Source: Pisolithus tinctorius (lineage: Eukaryota > Basidiomycota > Agaricomycetes > Boletales > Pisolithaceae). From it: DNA of 64,000 bases. The notes beneath the pieces are model-generated. The model did not search any database and was not told where the DNA came from. It saw only the letters and a program-made list of their open reading frames with translations. Below are positions 52,552 to 64,000 of this stretch, piece after piece. Position 1 is the first letter of the stretch; each line of letters starts with the position of its first letter. Position numbers and translations under genes: made by a program. Location of the stretch: NCBI GenBank assembly GCA_024663395.1, contig JANFAH010000009.1, positions 248,001-312,000 on the forward strand, read 5' to 3'.

Positions 52552-53220
52552 ATGGAGAACATTTCAACACTTGAATCCCCTCTCGAGATTCTTTGCACAA
52601 TGTCCCCTATCACGTGCTCCATGTCTCGTAAAGGCGTCAGACACTATTCCCCATACAATCTACGATCTCGTGGTTCCCACCAAATGTTCGAGGCTCTACC
52701 TACCCCTTTGAGGACCCCTACCCGCCCTCGCAACTCCACTGGCTCTCGGCCGGGTGAACCGTTCCCTGCCACTGATCTTGACGTGCGTGGGGGTGCCTCT
52801 ATGTATGACATTGTGCACCAAGCGGTACTCGATGGTATTCCACTGGTCCGTACTTTGTTTGCACTACTTTTCATGAAAACCAATTCCTGCAGGTCAATAT
52901 CTACTACTCTATCATACTCGCATTTGCTCGCGATTGCATGGAAACAGCTGACACTGTGTACATTGAACAGCAGCAAACGTGAGTACCCCCCCTGTTATAC
53001 TTGAGGAATTCCCGTGTTCATTCAGGGCAACCGCAGCATACTGAAAATGGCAGCTGGAGAGCCGATTTTGAACAAAGAATCGGTGCGCCTCTACTTTCGT
53101 TTGTTAATGAACTTGCTCAGCATTCCATTTCAGAGAATATTCACTCCACTCCAAGTGAGTTGCACCAAGGACCTTATGGAAGTTGCAGGGATTATGATTG
53201 AGTTTGTGGAACGCTGGTAG
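52552..53220 (+). CDS. Hypothetical protein, three predicted exons
   Basis: Exon 1 (52552-52845) starts at MENISTLESP; an internal Met at 52600 is an alternative. It contains a basic Pro/Arg-rich stretch (PYNLRSRGSH, PTPLRTPTRPRN) and ends DIVHQAVLDGIPL. Intron 1 is 52846-52892 (47 bp, GTCCGT...TGCAG). Exon 2 reads VNIYYSIILAFARDCMETAD. Intron 2 (52979-53036, GTGAGT...CGCAG) joins to ILKMAAGEPILNKESV, RLYFRLLMNLLSIPF and VAGIMIEFVERW, ending at the TAG at 53220. Both introns preserve the frame, which supports the model. About 185 aa, with no recognised domain. Confidence 0.5.
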
Positions 53221-53555
53221 GCCATGCCTTGTAGGCACTAGGCCAACTTACTGATGCATTTCCACAGCATTCTGGCAGACAGGGGTGCCTTGCAGTAGGG
53301 CATCTGCCCATGAACTCCGCAGGTAGTATGTATTACATGACCTTCATATCAGATCCGTAATAGTACTTGTACATTTATAATGCCAAAGAACATGGGCAAG
53401 GGGCCACCATGCTCTGCAGCGATTCCGTTTTTGTTCATTGTACTTCAAGTTAGTGGTGTCCTACTCTCATTGTATTCCACATTTGTATTCCTGGATGCAT
53501 CCTGGTCCAGGTCTGAAAACTGTTTTGTCCCCTGAGTTTTTGCTGGGCCAGTGTC

Positions 53556-54150
53556 ATGGCACGGTACAAGGATCGCAAGACCAACCAGCCATTGCTGTTA
53601 TTCGGAGACGGTATTGATGCAGACAATGGAGCCAAAGGAGAAGTGCGTACGCCATGGGAGGGTGATGTACTCCTCAACTTCGATGCAGTGGTTCATCATT
53701 CTCTGTCTGCATGGTTTAGGTCCTAACAGGGGGGTTTTCGTGGTCTGCGTGTACCGGTATGCTTAACGTGAACAGGAATGTGCCTTGGATTGTGCATTCA
53801 TCACATTGGGGATCGACACAGACACTGTCGACCACCCTGTCAGGTGCTTTCGCTCATCATGTTTCGTTCTTTTTTTTCTGGTTGACTCGAGCACACCTCG
53901 TTGAATTGAAGCTCCTTGCACACGACCCGACCTTTACTACTCAATATACACATGTGTCACATACGTTTGCATCGATTTAGGGTGGTGCTGACATGCTTTG
54001 CAGGATGGAGTACGTCGATCCATAAGTTGAGTTGACTTTACCCTCGAGAGCCTGGAAATCTTGTCCTTTGGTCTGCTCCTTGGGCACGTCTACTTGTGCA
54101 ACATCACAGATGCCAACATCACCGTGCCTTCCGGGAAATTTACCTACACT
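53556..54150 (+). CDS. Hypothetical multi-exon gene, tentative
   Basis: The Met at 53556 gives MARYKDRKTNQPLLLFGDG, then PWEGDVLLNFDAVVHHSLSAWF, to a GTCCTA donor. An acceptor near 53775 (GTGAACAG) leads to an open exon ending near 53,841 at a GTGCTT donor. After an acceptor around 54,003 (TTTGCAG) an open stretch reads VELTLESLEILSFGLLLGHVYLCNITDANITV, with a hydrophobic patch and two N-x-T sites. No domain is recognised and the joins are uncertain. Confidence 0.3.
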
Positions 54151-55040
54151 GCGTAGGGAACCACTCACCCACATCCACATGCAAGCGCTTGAATTCATTC
54201 TCAAAGAAGTTCTACTACAAAGACAAGGTCACCACCATCGGCCCAAGCAAGTTCACAGGTATCCTGGGTTCAATCTCCCTATGCAGGGTCTGCACATTGA
54301 CTTCAAGTTCCTGTTGATACCTACCATGCCTCTCAAACTCAAAGACGCAACAATTCTTCGAGGTCAAGCATGTAGACGGACAAGAGCCTCGGTTCCATCT
54401 GTGTGGTGACATCCCTTCTGGATAATCAAGACAATTACTGATGAGCTGCTAGGCCAAAGCGTAACTTTGGATTGACTGGTACCGTAGTTAGTCGATCCCA
54501 TCCCATCCCATCCCATCCGACCCCTCATAAAAGCATGATGTGTCCGTCAGTCGAACCTAACCAGCCAAACTGGATCGAATGATTAGAACGTATGAGGGGG
54601 AGAACGGTGCAGGGGGACCCATAGGGAAGGGCCAAAACTCGCACACAACAGCCGCTGAGCTGCTACGTGACCTGGTTAACTGATACCCGTGGATTCCCCA
54701 CATTCCTCATGAATTCTACACTCATTTTTTGCATGTTCGAAGACCCTTATTGATGGTGTCTCTGATTTCTTCAGCAAATCGTTTAATTATCTTTCCTTGG
54801 TTGGTTTTAAATTTGATCAGCGCTGGAAGCTATGGTATTACTATCGAAATGACATGATTGTGTGCCATTCCGTCTGGGTTGTACAAAGCAGTCACTCCAT
54901 CGACATTTGCATAGCTTTGGACTGGCTGCAGTTATTTGCTTGCTGAAAGCAGTTAACAAAGAAGAACAAAGGGGAAGGTTATTTTATTTAGTTCAGGGCC
55001 TTTGGGCCACATGCCATTCTGTGATCTCCCACTCACTACC
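54151..55040. other. Spacer with TCCCA microsatellite
   Basis: A short run of (CCCAT)n lies near 54,490-54,515. No supported gene is seen. Confidence 0.45.
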
Positions 55041-56370
55041 ATGCACCCATATATCGAGCACAAAGTTCTTCGGGGCGAGCATTCCGACTCTGTGAACTCG
55101 CTTTCCTTTTTGCCTTGTGGGAAGTACCTCGCTTCTGCTTCATCTGATTGTTCCATTTGCATATGGAAGACTTCTTGCGGCTCATTTTTGTTTTGGGTTG
55201 TCTTTGAGAGCGCAGTCAATGCACTTCTTTGGCATCCTGTATGACAACATATGTTGATGTGCGGGTGCGAAGATGGTACTGTGTTATCTATGTCCCATTT
55301 TACACCTGTGAGAGCCTTCATAATGTCTATCGCTGGCATGTAACCGGGGAAACCTTAGGTTGGATATCAAGGAAGGCACATCCGACTTGGTGTCACTGCT
55401 TCCATCTCCTGCATCGATATTGAACCACAGGCTAAGCTCCTGGCAGTAGGTGTTGGGCAGCAGGTCCGCATATGCCAGGACGACTCCAACCGTGAGATCT
55501 CATTGGTGTACAGTAGTATTTTGGCTGACACACAATCTCCAGAGGATCATACCGCGGCAACCAGACTTCCACCCCCTCCAAAAGTCATTGTCGATACAGA
55601 TGACGATGACTGCCGCCACATTCGACCTCGTTCCGTCCACTTTATCAAGAATGGCAAGGTCCTTATCGCTTCCTATCTCAATCATGGCATCGTGTAAGCT
55701 TGTGGCACACCTTCGGTGGCGATGCTAACACTACTTATAGGGGTTGGGACCTCGCAACAAGGTCAGCAGTATGGCATGTCAAACCACCCAATGTCCCTCG
55801 AATGTATGTCTCCAGAACTCACATGTTAGTTGACTGACGCAACTGCCCCAACAGTGGAAGTTCTTCGATATGCAGCAAGCTTAATGCCTTGGTGGTTAAC
55901 ACGCTGCAAGATGGGCTATTCCTTTACAAGCTAGGTGGTACAAAGGCCATCCGAAGATGGTCTGTGGACGCCGATGTTGGCGAGCGACACCCACTTTCTG
56001 TTTCATTCCTGCACGGAGGACAGGCAATTGTCTCAGGTACTAACACAGGCAGTATCTCTATTTTCAACACGCCTTCCAATGACTTGTACCAAGTACTTCC
56101 GCACGGCAGTAAGTGTTCAAGTTTACAACATTTGCAGTCCCCAGCACTGTTTGTCTAGGCGATGTAATCCAGGCAGTTGCGGTGAGTAAGCGTACTCTTC
56201 ATTGCTGTGCATCATATTGATAACTAGGTAAGACTCGTCAGCAAGGCCTGTGGAGCTTCATTGCGGTTGGATCTGCCCTGAAAGGGGAAGAGACATACAT
56301 CAAAATATGGAAAGCACAAGTTGGTGTGTATCTTCCATGCATTTTTTGGCCAAGATCTGACCCTGTGATC
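55041..56370 (+). pseudogene. WD40-repeat protein gene with in-frame stops
   Basis: WD40 proteins fold into beta-propeller scaffolds. The first blade is clear (LRGEHSDSVNSLSFLPCGKYLASASSDCSICIW). ALLWHPV, CGCEDGTVL, SCIDIEPQAKLLAVGVG, RSVHFIKNGKVLIASYLNHGIV, GWDLATRSAVWHV, LSVSFLHGGQAIVSGTNTGS, IFNTP and ALKGEETYIKIWKA follow. This is the order of a WD40 family common in Agaricomycetes. Introns are visible, e.g. about 55695-55740. The main frame is broken by TGA at 55242-55244 and by TAA and TAG at 55341-55343 and 55356-55358. Unless unusual splicing removes them, it is a pseudogene. A hydrophobic stretch at about 56,500-56,600 (GLTMAFATICVIVTIALLE) may be its former C-terminal membrane segment. 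Confidence 0.75.
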
Positions 56371-58512
56371 CATGCTTAGAGCCTTTGTCGGACCAGGTAG
56401 ATGCACTTTACAACCACCTCATGGTAAGCTTTACTTGGTTTAGCGGTGCATAACCATCTCATTCCACTCCGAGGTGATACGATTTTCAATGGACTGGAGT
56501 GACTATGGACAGATAGGCTTAACTATGGCCTTTGCAACCATCTGTGTCATTGTAACCATAGCTCTGCTAGAATTCATGTGGTTGAAGGTTCCATGGGAGT
56601 GGATTCATTTGTCCCTCTGCACTTTTGTATAAGATATTCAACTGGCTCTATGGCTCTGCATACTAATTTCTGTCTTATTAGGTGTACAGGATGGCGGCTC
56701 TTCTGCAGTCCTGTAATCGTTGGTTGTTCCTTGAGGTTGAGTGACTCGTAGTGATCGCGGGAAGTCACATGCGCACTGTGGCCTTGTCAGTTCTTGGCTC
56801 TTTGAGATCGGTGGCTCGCGCCTTCCTTGAATTACCGCCTGTCGATACGCCTATAACCAATGATTGGTTGGGGGCCACCAACTATCAGTAGTTTGCCTAC
56901 TACCGATGGCAAGAGTTTTGGTTCATAGCCAGTAGTAATTGTTTTATTCAGAACTCAGAAGGTTGTTATATCACTCTCATATCTTACAACTGTCCTCCTC
57001 AGAATATGTGCGAGTGCTTGATTGTCTGCGGCCGCAATGTGCAGTATTTGAGGTACAAAATTACATACTTGATACACTGGCCCTCGCCTGGATCCTATCA
57101 CAGTACTGGTGCACTCGCCGAGAACCCGTACATTTCACCTGTTTCTTCCTATCCCACTCTCATACCTTGTTCCTCAGAACCCTTTACCCTGCAGCCCGAC
57201 AAAACCCATTGTCATCAATCACTCATGGGTACATTCATTCATACATATCCAACCATCCATAAATGCAAGATTTGCAAAAACCCAAGGTGCTCACACAACA
57301 ATATCATGCATGCGGTCAAATGCGGTGCACGTGGCCTCTTGTTTGCGCTTCATCGATCACCATCCTTCCATAGTGCACCCCCCTGCCTCCAGCATCTTCC
57401 CACAACTACCCCAAGCCGTTCTGTGTGTGCCAAGACCATTCGAATGCCCTGCACAGCGATATTATGCATGTAGTGCAGATGCCGACTCGTTTCAACCATT
57501 CTGGTCTCATAGTCTCTCCGGCTCACTCCATAGCACACCTCCCATGTCTGGCGCAGTGGCATACCTCAAGGACAATTCTGAGCGGCCCAAGGCGTAACAA
57601 GACGACTCAAGGCAGCCGCTGAGCCATTCCGTGCATTTGGTGTGTTCAGGCGCCTCTTACCCTACAGCCCAATCTGACCTGACACTACATGTGCATCGCT
57701 ATCCATCCTCCTCAAGGTCTGTTCACCTTCAACCTCAACGTATACCATCCCTCTCGATACACCTGAGTTACCCTCCCTTCACACCTAACGCCCGCACCAC
57801 TCACTCCTCGGTGTCCCCACCATGACCCCTGCCCATAGGTCTTGGGGACCTATCTGTGGGGATCTTTTCCGCTTCTTCCAGACCCATAAAACTTTAGTGA
57901 CTGTGACCGTGTGTCGTTCAGGGTATATTGTGAATTGTGGGCCAGAGAGCTGTCAAGAAACACGAGATTTGATGTAAACTCAGCGAGCAATTTGGAGTAG
58001 GTTGGATTACTTTGTCATGAGTGCGTACTCGTAGCCCTGTGTATCGGGACCCCTCGGTACTAATGTAAATGGGGGGAAAGGTGTGGATCTCAGATATCGC
58101 AGTGGGCGGGATATGCACTTTTTTTATTTTCGGTGCATATTCTCAGCATGTTCTCAGATCCCATGGGTGGTATCTTGTGAGGATTTCTGTTGGTGAGTGA
58201 CGGAACCATTCACTCACACCGCACACTGCTTATGAATGATGAGAATGTAGACCTTGGTCATACACTCTGATCATGCTGACGTGCATACAAGGTCTATGAG
58301 CTACAAGGTTTCGGACTTGAAGATTTCATCAGATGTAATATTCATTGCTCTAGTTAAAGTCACATGGTCTCAACCTCGCCACCCCTTTGTGCTTGCGCGA
58401 TGGTGTCTCTCTCCTACTTTCTTCAATTCACCCGCTTTCGGCTTCTCTCCACTTCGTCGTGTAACAGCTCTCTCAATTCTCATTGTGCCTCTTCGTGACT
58501 ATCCTTTCTAGC
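56371..58512. other. Spacer; overlapping unrecognised frames
   Basis: Apart from the hydrophobic stretch noted for the WD40 gene, there are frames at 57006-57473 and 57109-57597 in different phases. They are rich in His/Ser/Pro and give no domain. I treat them as chance. Confidence 0.4.
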
Positions 58513-59652
58513 ATGAATCTGCAATGCTACTTTCCTGTTCTTGTTTTATTCTTCCCTATGATCCTGATCAAATACCTCCTCCTTGCTGGTTACCTCTTTT
58601 GGCCCATCATCACCCAGGTGCAGAGGCTTACATTCTACGGCATTCGTGGGGTATGCAGTGTCGGATGGTTTTATGAAACTGGTGTTTGCAGAGCTGTGGC
58701 ATCCTTTGTGCATGCTCCAGATGCCACTCGCTACGTCACGGCAATCCAGACAGAATTTGGTGGTCTTGAAGATCTCCTTTCAAGCACAAATGAGGTCATG
58801 CCCATCGTCCAAAGTCTGACTGAAGCTCACCTATCTATTGGCGACCTTGTTATTCTGGTGAAGAGCAGCTCCTTGAGTTCTCATGCTGTACTGGCGGGAG
58901 AGTTGACTGCTGTTGCTGTTGAAACAAAAGAAGTCGTACAGGGTCTCCAGAAGCTTTTCGCTCAAGTTCGGGGAACTGTGGACGTGTGGGTGAAAGCATA
59001 TTAGCATATGAGCAATTTCTGATTCTTTCTAAACAGCATGCTGTCAGTTAATGAAAACCTGCTGGATCTCCTTCATCATTGCATTTCGCCCATTTCAACA
59101 CTTTTCTGCGTATTGCTACATGATTGGCAATTCTCTCCATTCAAATGAATGCTCTGCGTCAGATGTTCGCATTTCCCAGGCATTTCAGCAGACATTATTT
59201 CAGTTCCAGCTTGGATTATCGGCCCTGATATGTCGAGTCGTCCAGGTCCAAGGCTCTCTAAATGGCATCGAAGCCCACCTTGATGCTGTCCGCGACCTGG
59301 TAGCAACGGAGAACAGCATTTTGATAGCAGAGCGGTCTGAAGTCCTTGCTGAACTCCTCACATTCCTGGGGCTAAACCAACAGCAAATGGCAACATTGGA
59401 TTCTCAGCTTAGGTCACTCCAGGAGGTTACACGCTACCATACTCTTGCTACCCAGTATGTTTCCAATACCTTGTTGGGATTGACGGAGTTGGAGGAGGCC
59501 TTGGAGGTACTGAGATCATTGGTGGTGGGAGCCGATCTGATTGATGAAGTGCCAATGGAGGTTTTCATCAGTGCATTGACGAAGGGAATGGAGAGGCTCC
59601 ATCAGGCTGGCGGTGGAGGAACTCGTGTCCTCACCCCTGTGCTAACAACGTA
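58513..59652 (+). CDS. Membrane-anchored coiled-coil protein of an Agaricomycete family
   Basis: The start is the Met at 58513 (MNLQCYFPVLVLFFPMILI); a hydrophobic segment at residues ~7-33 should anchor the protein. A long helical part follows (YVTAIQTEFGGLEDLLSST, VLAGELTAVAVETKEVVQGL). An intron beginning GTGAAAG near 58,990 separates it from the second part. That part reads SLNGIEAHLDAVRDLVATEN, AERSEVLAELLTFLGLNQQQ, LDSQLRSLQEVTRYHTLA, VSNTLLGLTELEEALEVLRS, then DEVPMEVFISALTKGMERL, ending with a TAA near 59652. I know this C-terminal pattern from many predicted Agaricomycete membrane proteins of unknown function. The exact acceptor is uncertain (about 59,039 or 59,048). It appears intact. 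Confidence 0.7.
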
Positions 59653-60626
59653 ACTACATTTTCGTGACTTCTGTGCTTTGAACAAAAAATATCCACTCCA
59701 TGTACCATGTCTTACCTTCTAAACTGTTTTTGCAAAATAAAGTTGTTATGTTTTGTTACATGCTCAGACCTCGAATAGCTGCTTGTCGGTCTACAGGTTT
59801 ACTGGTGGGAGTTATTGCTCGAAGAACTTACTTAACCCATACTCAGGTCGGTCGTCTGTGCTGCATCACTCGCTCTATCCGTCAGTTTCGACAACGTTTC
59901 AAGGCAAGAATGGCCTCCTCCAGTCGTTGTCTCGAATGTCACTCATGCCACGCTTAGGAAATCCTCTGCTTCACCTACCGGATCCGGTCAAGTTCCTTGT
60001 CAATGTCAATGGTGAATGCGAGTGGGGCAGCTGGATGGAGAAGGGTGGTGTAGGGGTGTTTGAGAGTGCCTGGCTTTATCTTGCACGGTGGGCGTGAATA
60101 GCCTTTTCGTTCGAGAAACTTCATTCATTGACTAAATTATGTGTTTATTCTCTGCCCAAGACTTAGATAGCAAGTTAGCAGGCATTCCTTTGAGCAAACA
60201 CCCTTGCCATACCCCTGCCACCACGAGACTCAGCATCGAGAACTTCAAGTGCCCGATTTCAGACGAAACATGTCCACAGCACCGCCGCCACAACGTCTGC
60301 ACTGTCGACACCGATACACGTCGCCCATTATATGCAGACCCGCTCCTCCCTCCTGTTATTTGTCATGACACCTGCCCTTTGCCATGCTTTCCATGCAGCC
60401 TTTGGTTTACCTCATCCAGCTTCGCACAAAGGGTGTAGTGGTCCTGTATGTGAACCTCCGATTATCGCCAGATGATTCTAACTATCCTTGGGATGATGTG
60501 CCAGCCACCATACCGATGTCATATTTTGGGGCTAGCTACAGAGGTCGATTACGCTGTTAAGTACTGCACTTTCTTCACGGCCGTTTTCACGACAGTTGGC
60601 GAGTATCTCTCTACTAGGTTAGCCTC
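59653..60626. other. Spacer to the inverted-duplication boundary
   Basis: Frames at 59753-60097 (NPLLHLPDPVKFLVNVNGEC) and 60139-60438 are open but unassigned. The sequence to the left of 60627 has no match near 22835. Confidence 0.4.
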
Positions 60627-63600
60627 AGCTGGTTTTCACTCTCTTGTTAGTCTGACACGCATTTGTTTGTTGATCAAGATCAACCTGCATTGATGCCTCG
60701 AAAGTTGTCACTGTCCAACACGCAGGGTAGTTCATTGGCCTCCCCTCGTGAGGCACTTTCTTCCCCGCACAATAGAATGGGTACATTTGGTTCTGGTTTT
60801 GATGGCATTCTCAATAACGGGGATTCTTGGTCGAGGAGATGTCCTTCTGCGAGTCTCGTTGGAACAGCCGGTACTCCAGCATGGCCGGAGGGCAAAGATG
60901 TGGAGTCAAGGCATTCAAACACCAAAGAAGAGGAGGTTTATGTTCCCTTGGACGTTGATGAAGGTGACCTCACTGGGAACAAACCAACAACTCCCATCAG
61001 CCAGTCCAGATCGGTCTCGGGCAGTGTCTGCAGATGATAGTCAGCCATCCACATCTATTGGCACTTCTGTTGTCCAGGGTGTTGCTGATATGAACTTGGG
61101 AGAACCAAACAATTTGGATATGAGCCTGCAAATCACAACGGCTACTAGCGCTCTGGTAACTGGATCCTCAGGGTCAAGTGCAAGGTCTGTCTGACCCTTG
61201 GAAAGTGTTCGATGCTCTTACCCTCATCTTGTAGGTCCATTCCGCGCTGATGTTATGCAGAAGTAGTTTGATGAAGGTTACTTTACCCCCGAGTTACTCA
61301 TGAAACGCACATATTTGGACGTCGAATGGATTCCTGTTGCAGCTCTTGAGCGATGCTCTAATGGAGGAAAAGTCTTTCTTTCGCAGCCACTCTCAGTTCC
61401 TGGTTCACTGGGATTGACTCTCCACATGGAGTCACCTCATGGCTACTCTCCCACCCATGAACATAGCACCTTTGATGGTCACCAACCTGTACCACAACGG
61501 GCAGTACGAAGCACACCCTTGGATCCGTCATACCTCAGTAATGCCTCTCCTTCAGACTCTCCATCCTCATCCTTGGGAGCTGCCACATTTGGTGATGGCT
61601 CGCTGGACCCAACAGTATTTGGCAGTAGAGGTGGAGGTAGTGCATACTCTGGTGACAGGGTACCGTTCAGTAACAGGACACCTGGCAGGGCTACTTCGCT
61701 TGATACATTTGGCCGTTACAACGAAGGAACACCGTGGTTGGCAGGTCTCAGCCCAATGAACCAGGGCTTCAGCACGAATGAACAACATCCTTTCACCGAT
61801 GGCTATAGCAGCATAACCTTGAATATGATAGGTCCCAATATTCCCGTGACCCAAGTCCATGGATTCAACCAGGAGCCATCCAACGATGCACCGTACAACA
61901 ACATGGGTGGCCTTGGTGGTCACCAACACCCTCCATTCGCAAAACAGGTTATTGAGGCCAATGGAATAACATTTAGTAATGGCATGATTAATGGTCTCAG
62001 CAAATCGCAGTACAATTCTCTGACTCGGTCCCAGTACTCCCAGCCATCTGCCTCATTCCCACCCTCTGCGCAACATCAGGCTGTGTCACCCTTTGGAGAG
62101 GCGTTGACGCAGCCCTCAGTATCCCCTCACGTATCTCACCTCCTGACCTCTGCCATACAAGCTAATAGTGGTACATCACCCTGGCCTGACCCATCTCCTG
62201 TCTGCCATACGAGAACAGTTGACACCTCTGCTACCTCATCACCAGCTGTGATGTCGACTCAAGCTCAGCAAGGATTTAACTGGGCTCGACCGATTCAGCC
62301 TCCTCAGGCTGTACCTCAACTGAAGGACCCATCTCCTTGGCTGACGGCGTCTTTGGGGGGTACCGATGACAGATGGAAAGAGATCCCTGATGGGCAAGGC
62401 ACAGAGGATGTTTTCGTTGCTGGTTCTCCTATTGATGGAGGAGTCCCTACTCCTCCCGTCCTGCAGACACCGGCGGATGAGCTTCCAGTAGCATCTGCAG
62501 CTCCAATACCAGCATCTCAACCGGTCCCCCCCAGTAGCGATCCCCAAGTGACAAGCAAACCTAGCCGTAAGTCAACAGCACATGACGCTCATGCATCAGT
62601 TACTGTGCCAAAGGGTACACCAGCAAGCGTTGTCAAGGGTCCATCTCCTGTTCCTACAATCTCCCCGCCTGCACCAAAATCTGTGTGGTCCACTGCAGAC
62701 GAGGAGAGGAAGGTGAAACCTACTGCGACAATGAGTTTTTGCGAGATTCAGGAGGCAGAGGCGAAGATGACAGAGGCACGTAAGGCTTCTGAGAAGGAGC
62801 AAGAATGCGCCTGCAGTAACATCGCAACTTCTCTCGTTGCTTCCGATTCCAGAGATGCCCAGCCGTTTACTGCATCCTGGGGATTGCTGACATCCCAAGC
62901 GGGAGGAAGAAATACCACAGCACCAAAGGAGCCCCCGACGCCTGTTACCCCCAGTGCGCCTGTTTGGATGACCGCTGCACCAACCGCTACTGTAAAGATG
63001 TCAATGAAGGAGATCCAAGAGGAAGAGGAGAGGATGAAGAAGGTAATAGTGAGAGAGAGCGTGGCGTCCGCCGCTGCCTGCCAGCCTTATGCTGAGACTA
63101 CCTTCAAGGTTGGTGTTAATTTGTCTTGTCAGTTTCTCTGTTGCTGATACAGTACTACACTAGACTGCGCCTAGTGCACAGAATACTGGCAGCGGTGCAT
63201 GGTCAACTATTGGGGCAAATGGTAAACCAGCCACACCTGTGGCTGCTCCCCCGCGACCCGCGGCGACTACGCCTGGCTCAACAGTTGCTGTAGGACCTCC
63301 AGCTACAGTACCTCGACAACACAGTGCCACTACGTGACCGGGAACGTCGGCGGCTATGCTGGCACCTACTAAACCTGCTGCAACACCATGTGTGGAGGAT
63401 TCTCCTGTTACTCCGTCGCATGAATTCTTGAAATGGCTGAGTGATTCATTGAAGGGCTTAAATAGCTCCGTCAATTGTGAGTGATGTTGTTGGCACGATT
63501 CTAGCTAACTCGTCTCTGAACCCACTTGCAGTGGAAGAGATCACTTCGATGCTTTTCTCGTTCCCGCTCGACCCAGACCCATCAATGATCGAGATTATTT

Positions 63601-64000
63601 CTGACCTTATCTATGCCAACAGCACGATGCTTGAAAACATTAATCAGTGCACAACGATTGTTACAATCATGAATTAAAGGACGATCAATGGCTGCTACCA
63701 TCTGAGGTTTTGGCACAGGATGACGATCCTCCACTCATATCGGGCCGGGCGCTCCGATTGACTCATTTCTGGACCCAGGTCTGCTGATAATTATTTCGGG
63801 AGGACCCGCTGTCACTGTCATGTTAGTCACAAAGCCAACATAGTCTCTTTGTTCTGTGCTCCGCCACTGACGAAGTATCTTGTAGGGGGTTATTGGCGAT
63901 GATTTTGCATCCATCTTTCAACTTCCCATCAGCTCTACATGCAGTCCACTCTCATGAATAACATTTTACACTATACTCCGTGGCATAGGCGCACATTTGA
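60627..64000 (+). repeat. Arm B of the large inverted duplication (runs off the window)
   Basis: Matches the reverse complement of 19464-22835. It begins abruptly at AGCTGGTTTTC inside a GYF-gene intron and lacks the GYF 5' exons found beside arm A. The last bases (GGCATAGGCGCACATTTGA) still match arm A at 19464-19482, so the true end lies further right. Confidence 0.93.
60680..63677 (+). pseudogene. GYF-domain protein gene, copy B (5'-truncated, disabled)
   Basis: It starts after the acceptor of the intron in which the duplication begins (DQPALMPRKLSLSN) and lacks the conserved N-terminal exons. The GYF domain is split by an intron at 61185-61234 and carries the same two stops as copy A: TAA at 61157-61159 and TAG at 61264-61266 (where a Trp precedes FDEGYF in the family). 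Downstream, a 615-codon frame (61300-63147) is open, whereas copy A has frameshifts there. The frame contains Pro/Ser/Gln-rich sequence and a charged helix (SFCEIQEAEAKMTEARKASE, MKEIQEEEERMKKVIVRES). After introns at about 63106-63165 and 63477-63531 comes the C-terminal block VEEITSMLFSFPLDPDPSM. Confidence 0.88.

Noticed and set aside
57006..57597. Two overlapping open frames of 155 and 162 codons
   Set aside because: They are in different phases over the same DNA, have no domain, and look like chance openness in C/A-rich sequence.
1..64000. Search for tRNA, rRNA, CRISPR arrays, bacterial operons or ribosome-binding sites
   Set aside because: No tRNA-like B-box/cloverleaf, rRNA or regular direct-repeat spacer array was noticed. 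The gene structure is eukaryotic, so CRISPR and Shine-Dalgarno features are not expected.
19464..64000. The inverted arms as terminal repeats of one giant transposon
   Set aside because: The arms contain ordinary gene sequence cut within an intron, arm A continues into the same gene outside the repeat, and no element-type termini are present. A segmental inverted duplication is simpler.

Overview
The window looks like a repeat-rich piece of an Agaricomycete (mushroom-forming basidiomycete) nuclear genome. The evidence is genes split by ~45-60 bp GT...AG introns, a Plavaka/CACTA transposase, GYF, WD40, F-box, RING and CHAT-type TPR protein families in their basidiomycete forms, Ty3/gypsy and Tc1/mariner debris, and no bacterial-style operons. 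The species cannot be named from sequence alone. No tRNA, rRNA or CRISPR was seen.

Layout. 1-10.5 kb is a strongly CpG-poor transposon graveyard: a broken Ty3/gypsy gag-pol fragment, two copies of a ~1.5 kb palindrome built on Tc1/mariner MITEs, a second palindrome made of a Tc1 transposase fragment, and several degenerate minisatellites. 10.5-19.5 kb returns to normal CpG content. It holds uncharacterised ORFs, a decayed TPR gene and a broken multi-exon gene of unknown function on the minus strand. 19.46-22.84 kb (minus) and 60.63-64.0 kb (plus) are the two arms of a >=3.37 kb inverted duplication carrying a GYF-domain gene that is dead in both copies. 24.2-24.7 kb has a small RING gene, and 24.9-29.6 kb a decayed Plavaka transposase.

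30.7-37.1 kb and 40.7-46.9 kb are two related LTR elements of 6.2-6.4 kb. They encode a Gag-like protein but show no protease, reverse transcriptase or integrase. Their interior is instead a long array of ~200-260 bp modules, each ending in a ~48-nt intron-like GT...TTAC...AG segment. The first element also carries a fragment that I read as a captured ERG26-type sterol dehydrogenase gene. An F-box gene lies between the two elements.

47-60.6 kb is lower in transposons. It contains two small spliced hypothetical genes, a WD40 pseudogene and a membrane coiled-coil protein gene.

Functionally the window is dominated by non-autonomous or dead mobile DNA. Several premature stops are TGA where the family or a paralogous copy has CGA, consistent with CpG deamination. 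The most unusual content is the pol-less modular LTR element pair with its captured host gene, followed by the Tc1-based palindromes and the inverted GYF duplication. No database or alignment software was used; family assignments are from motif recognition.
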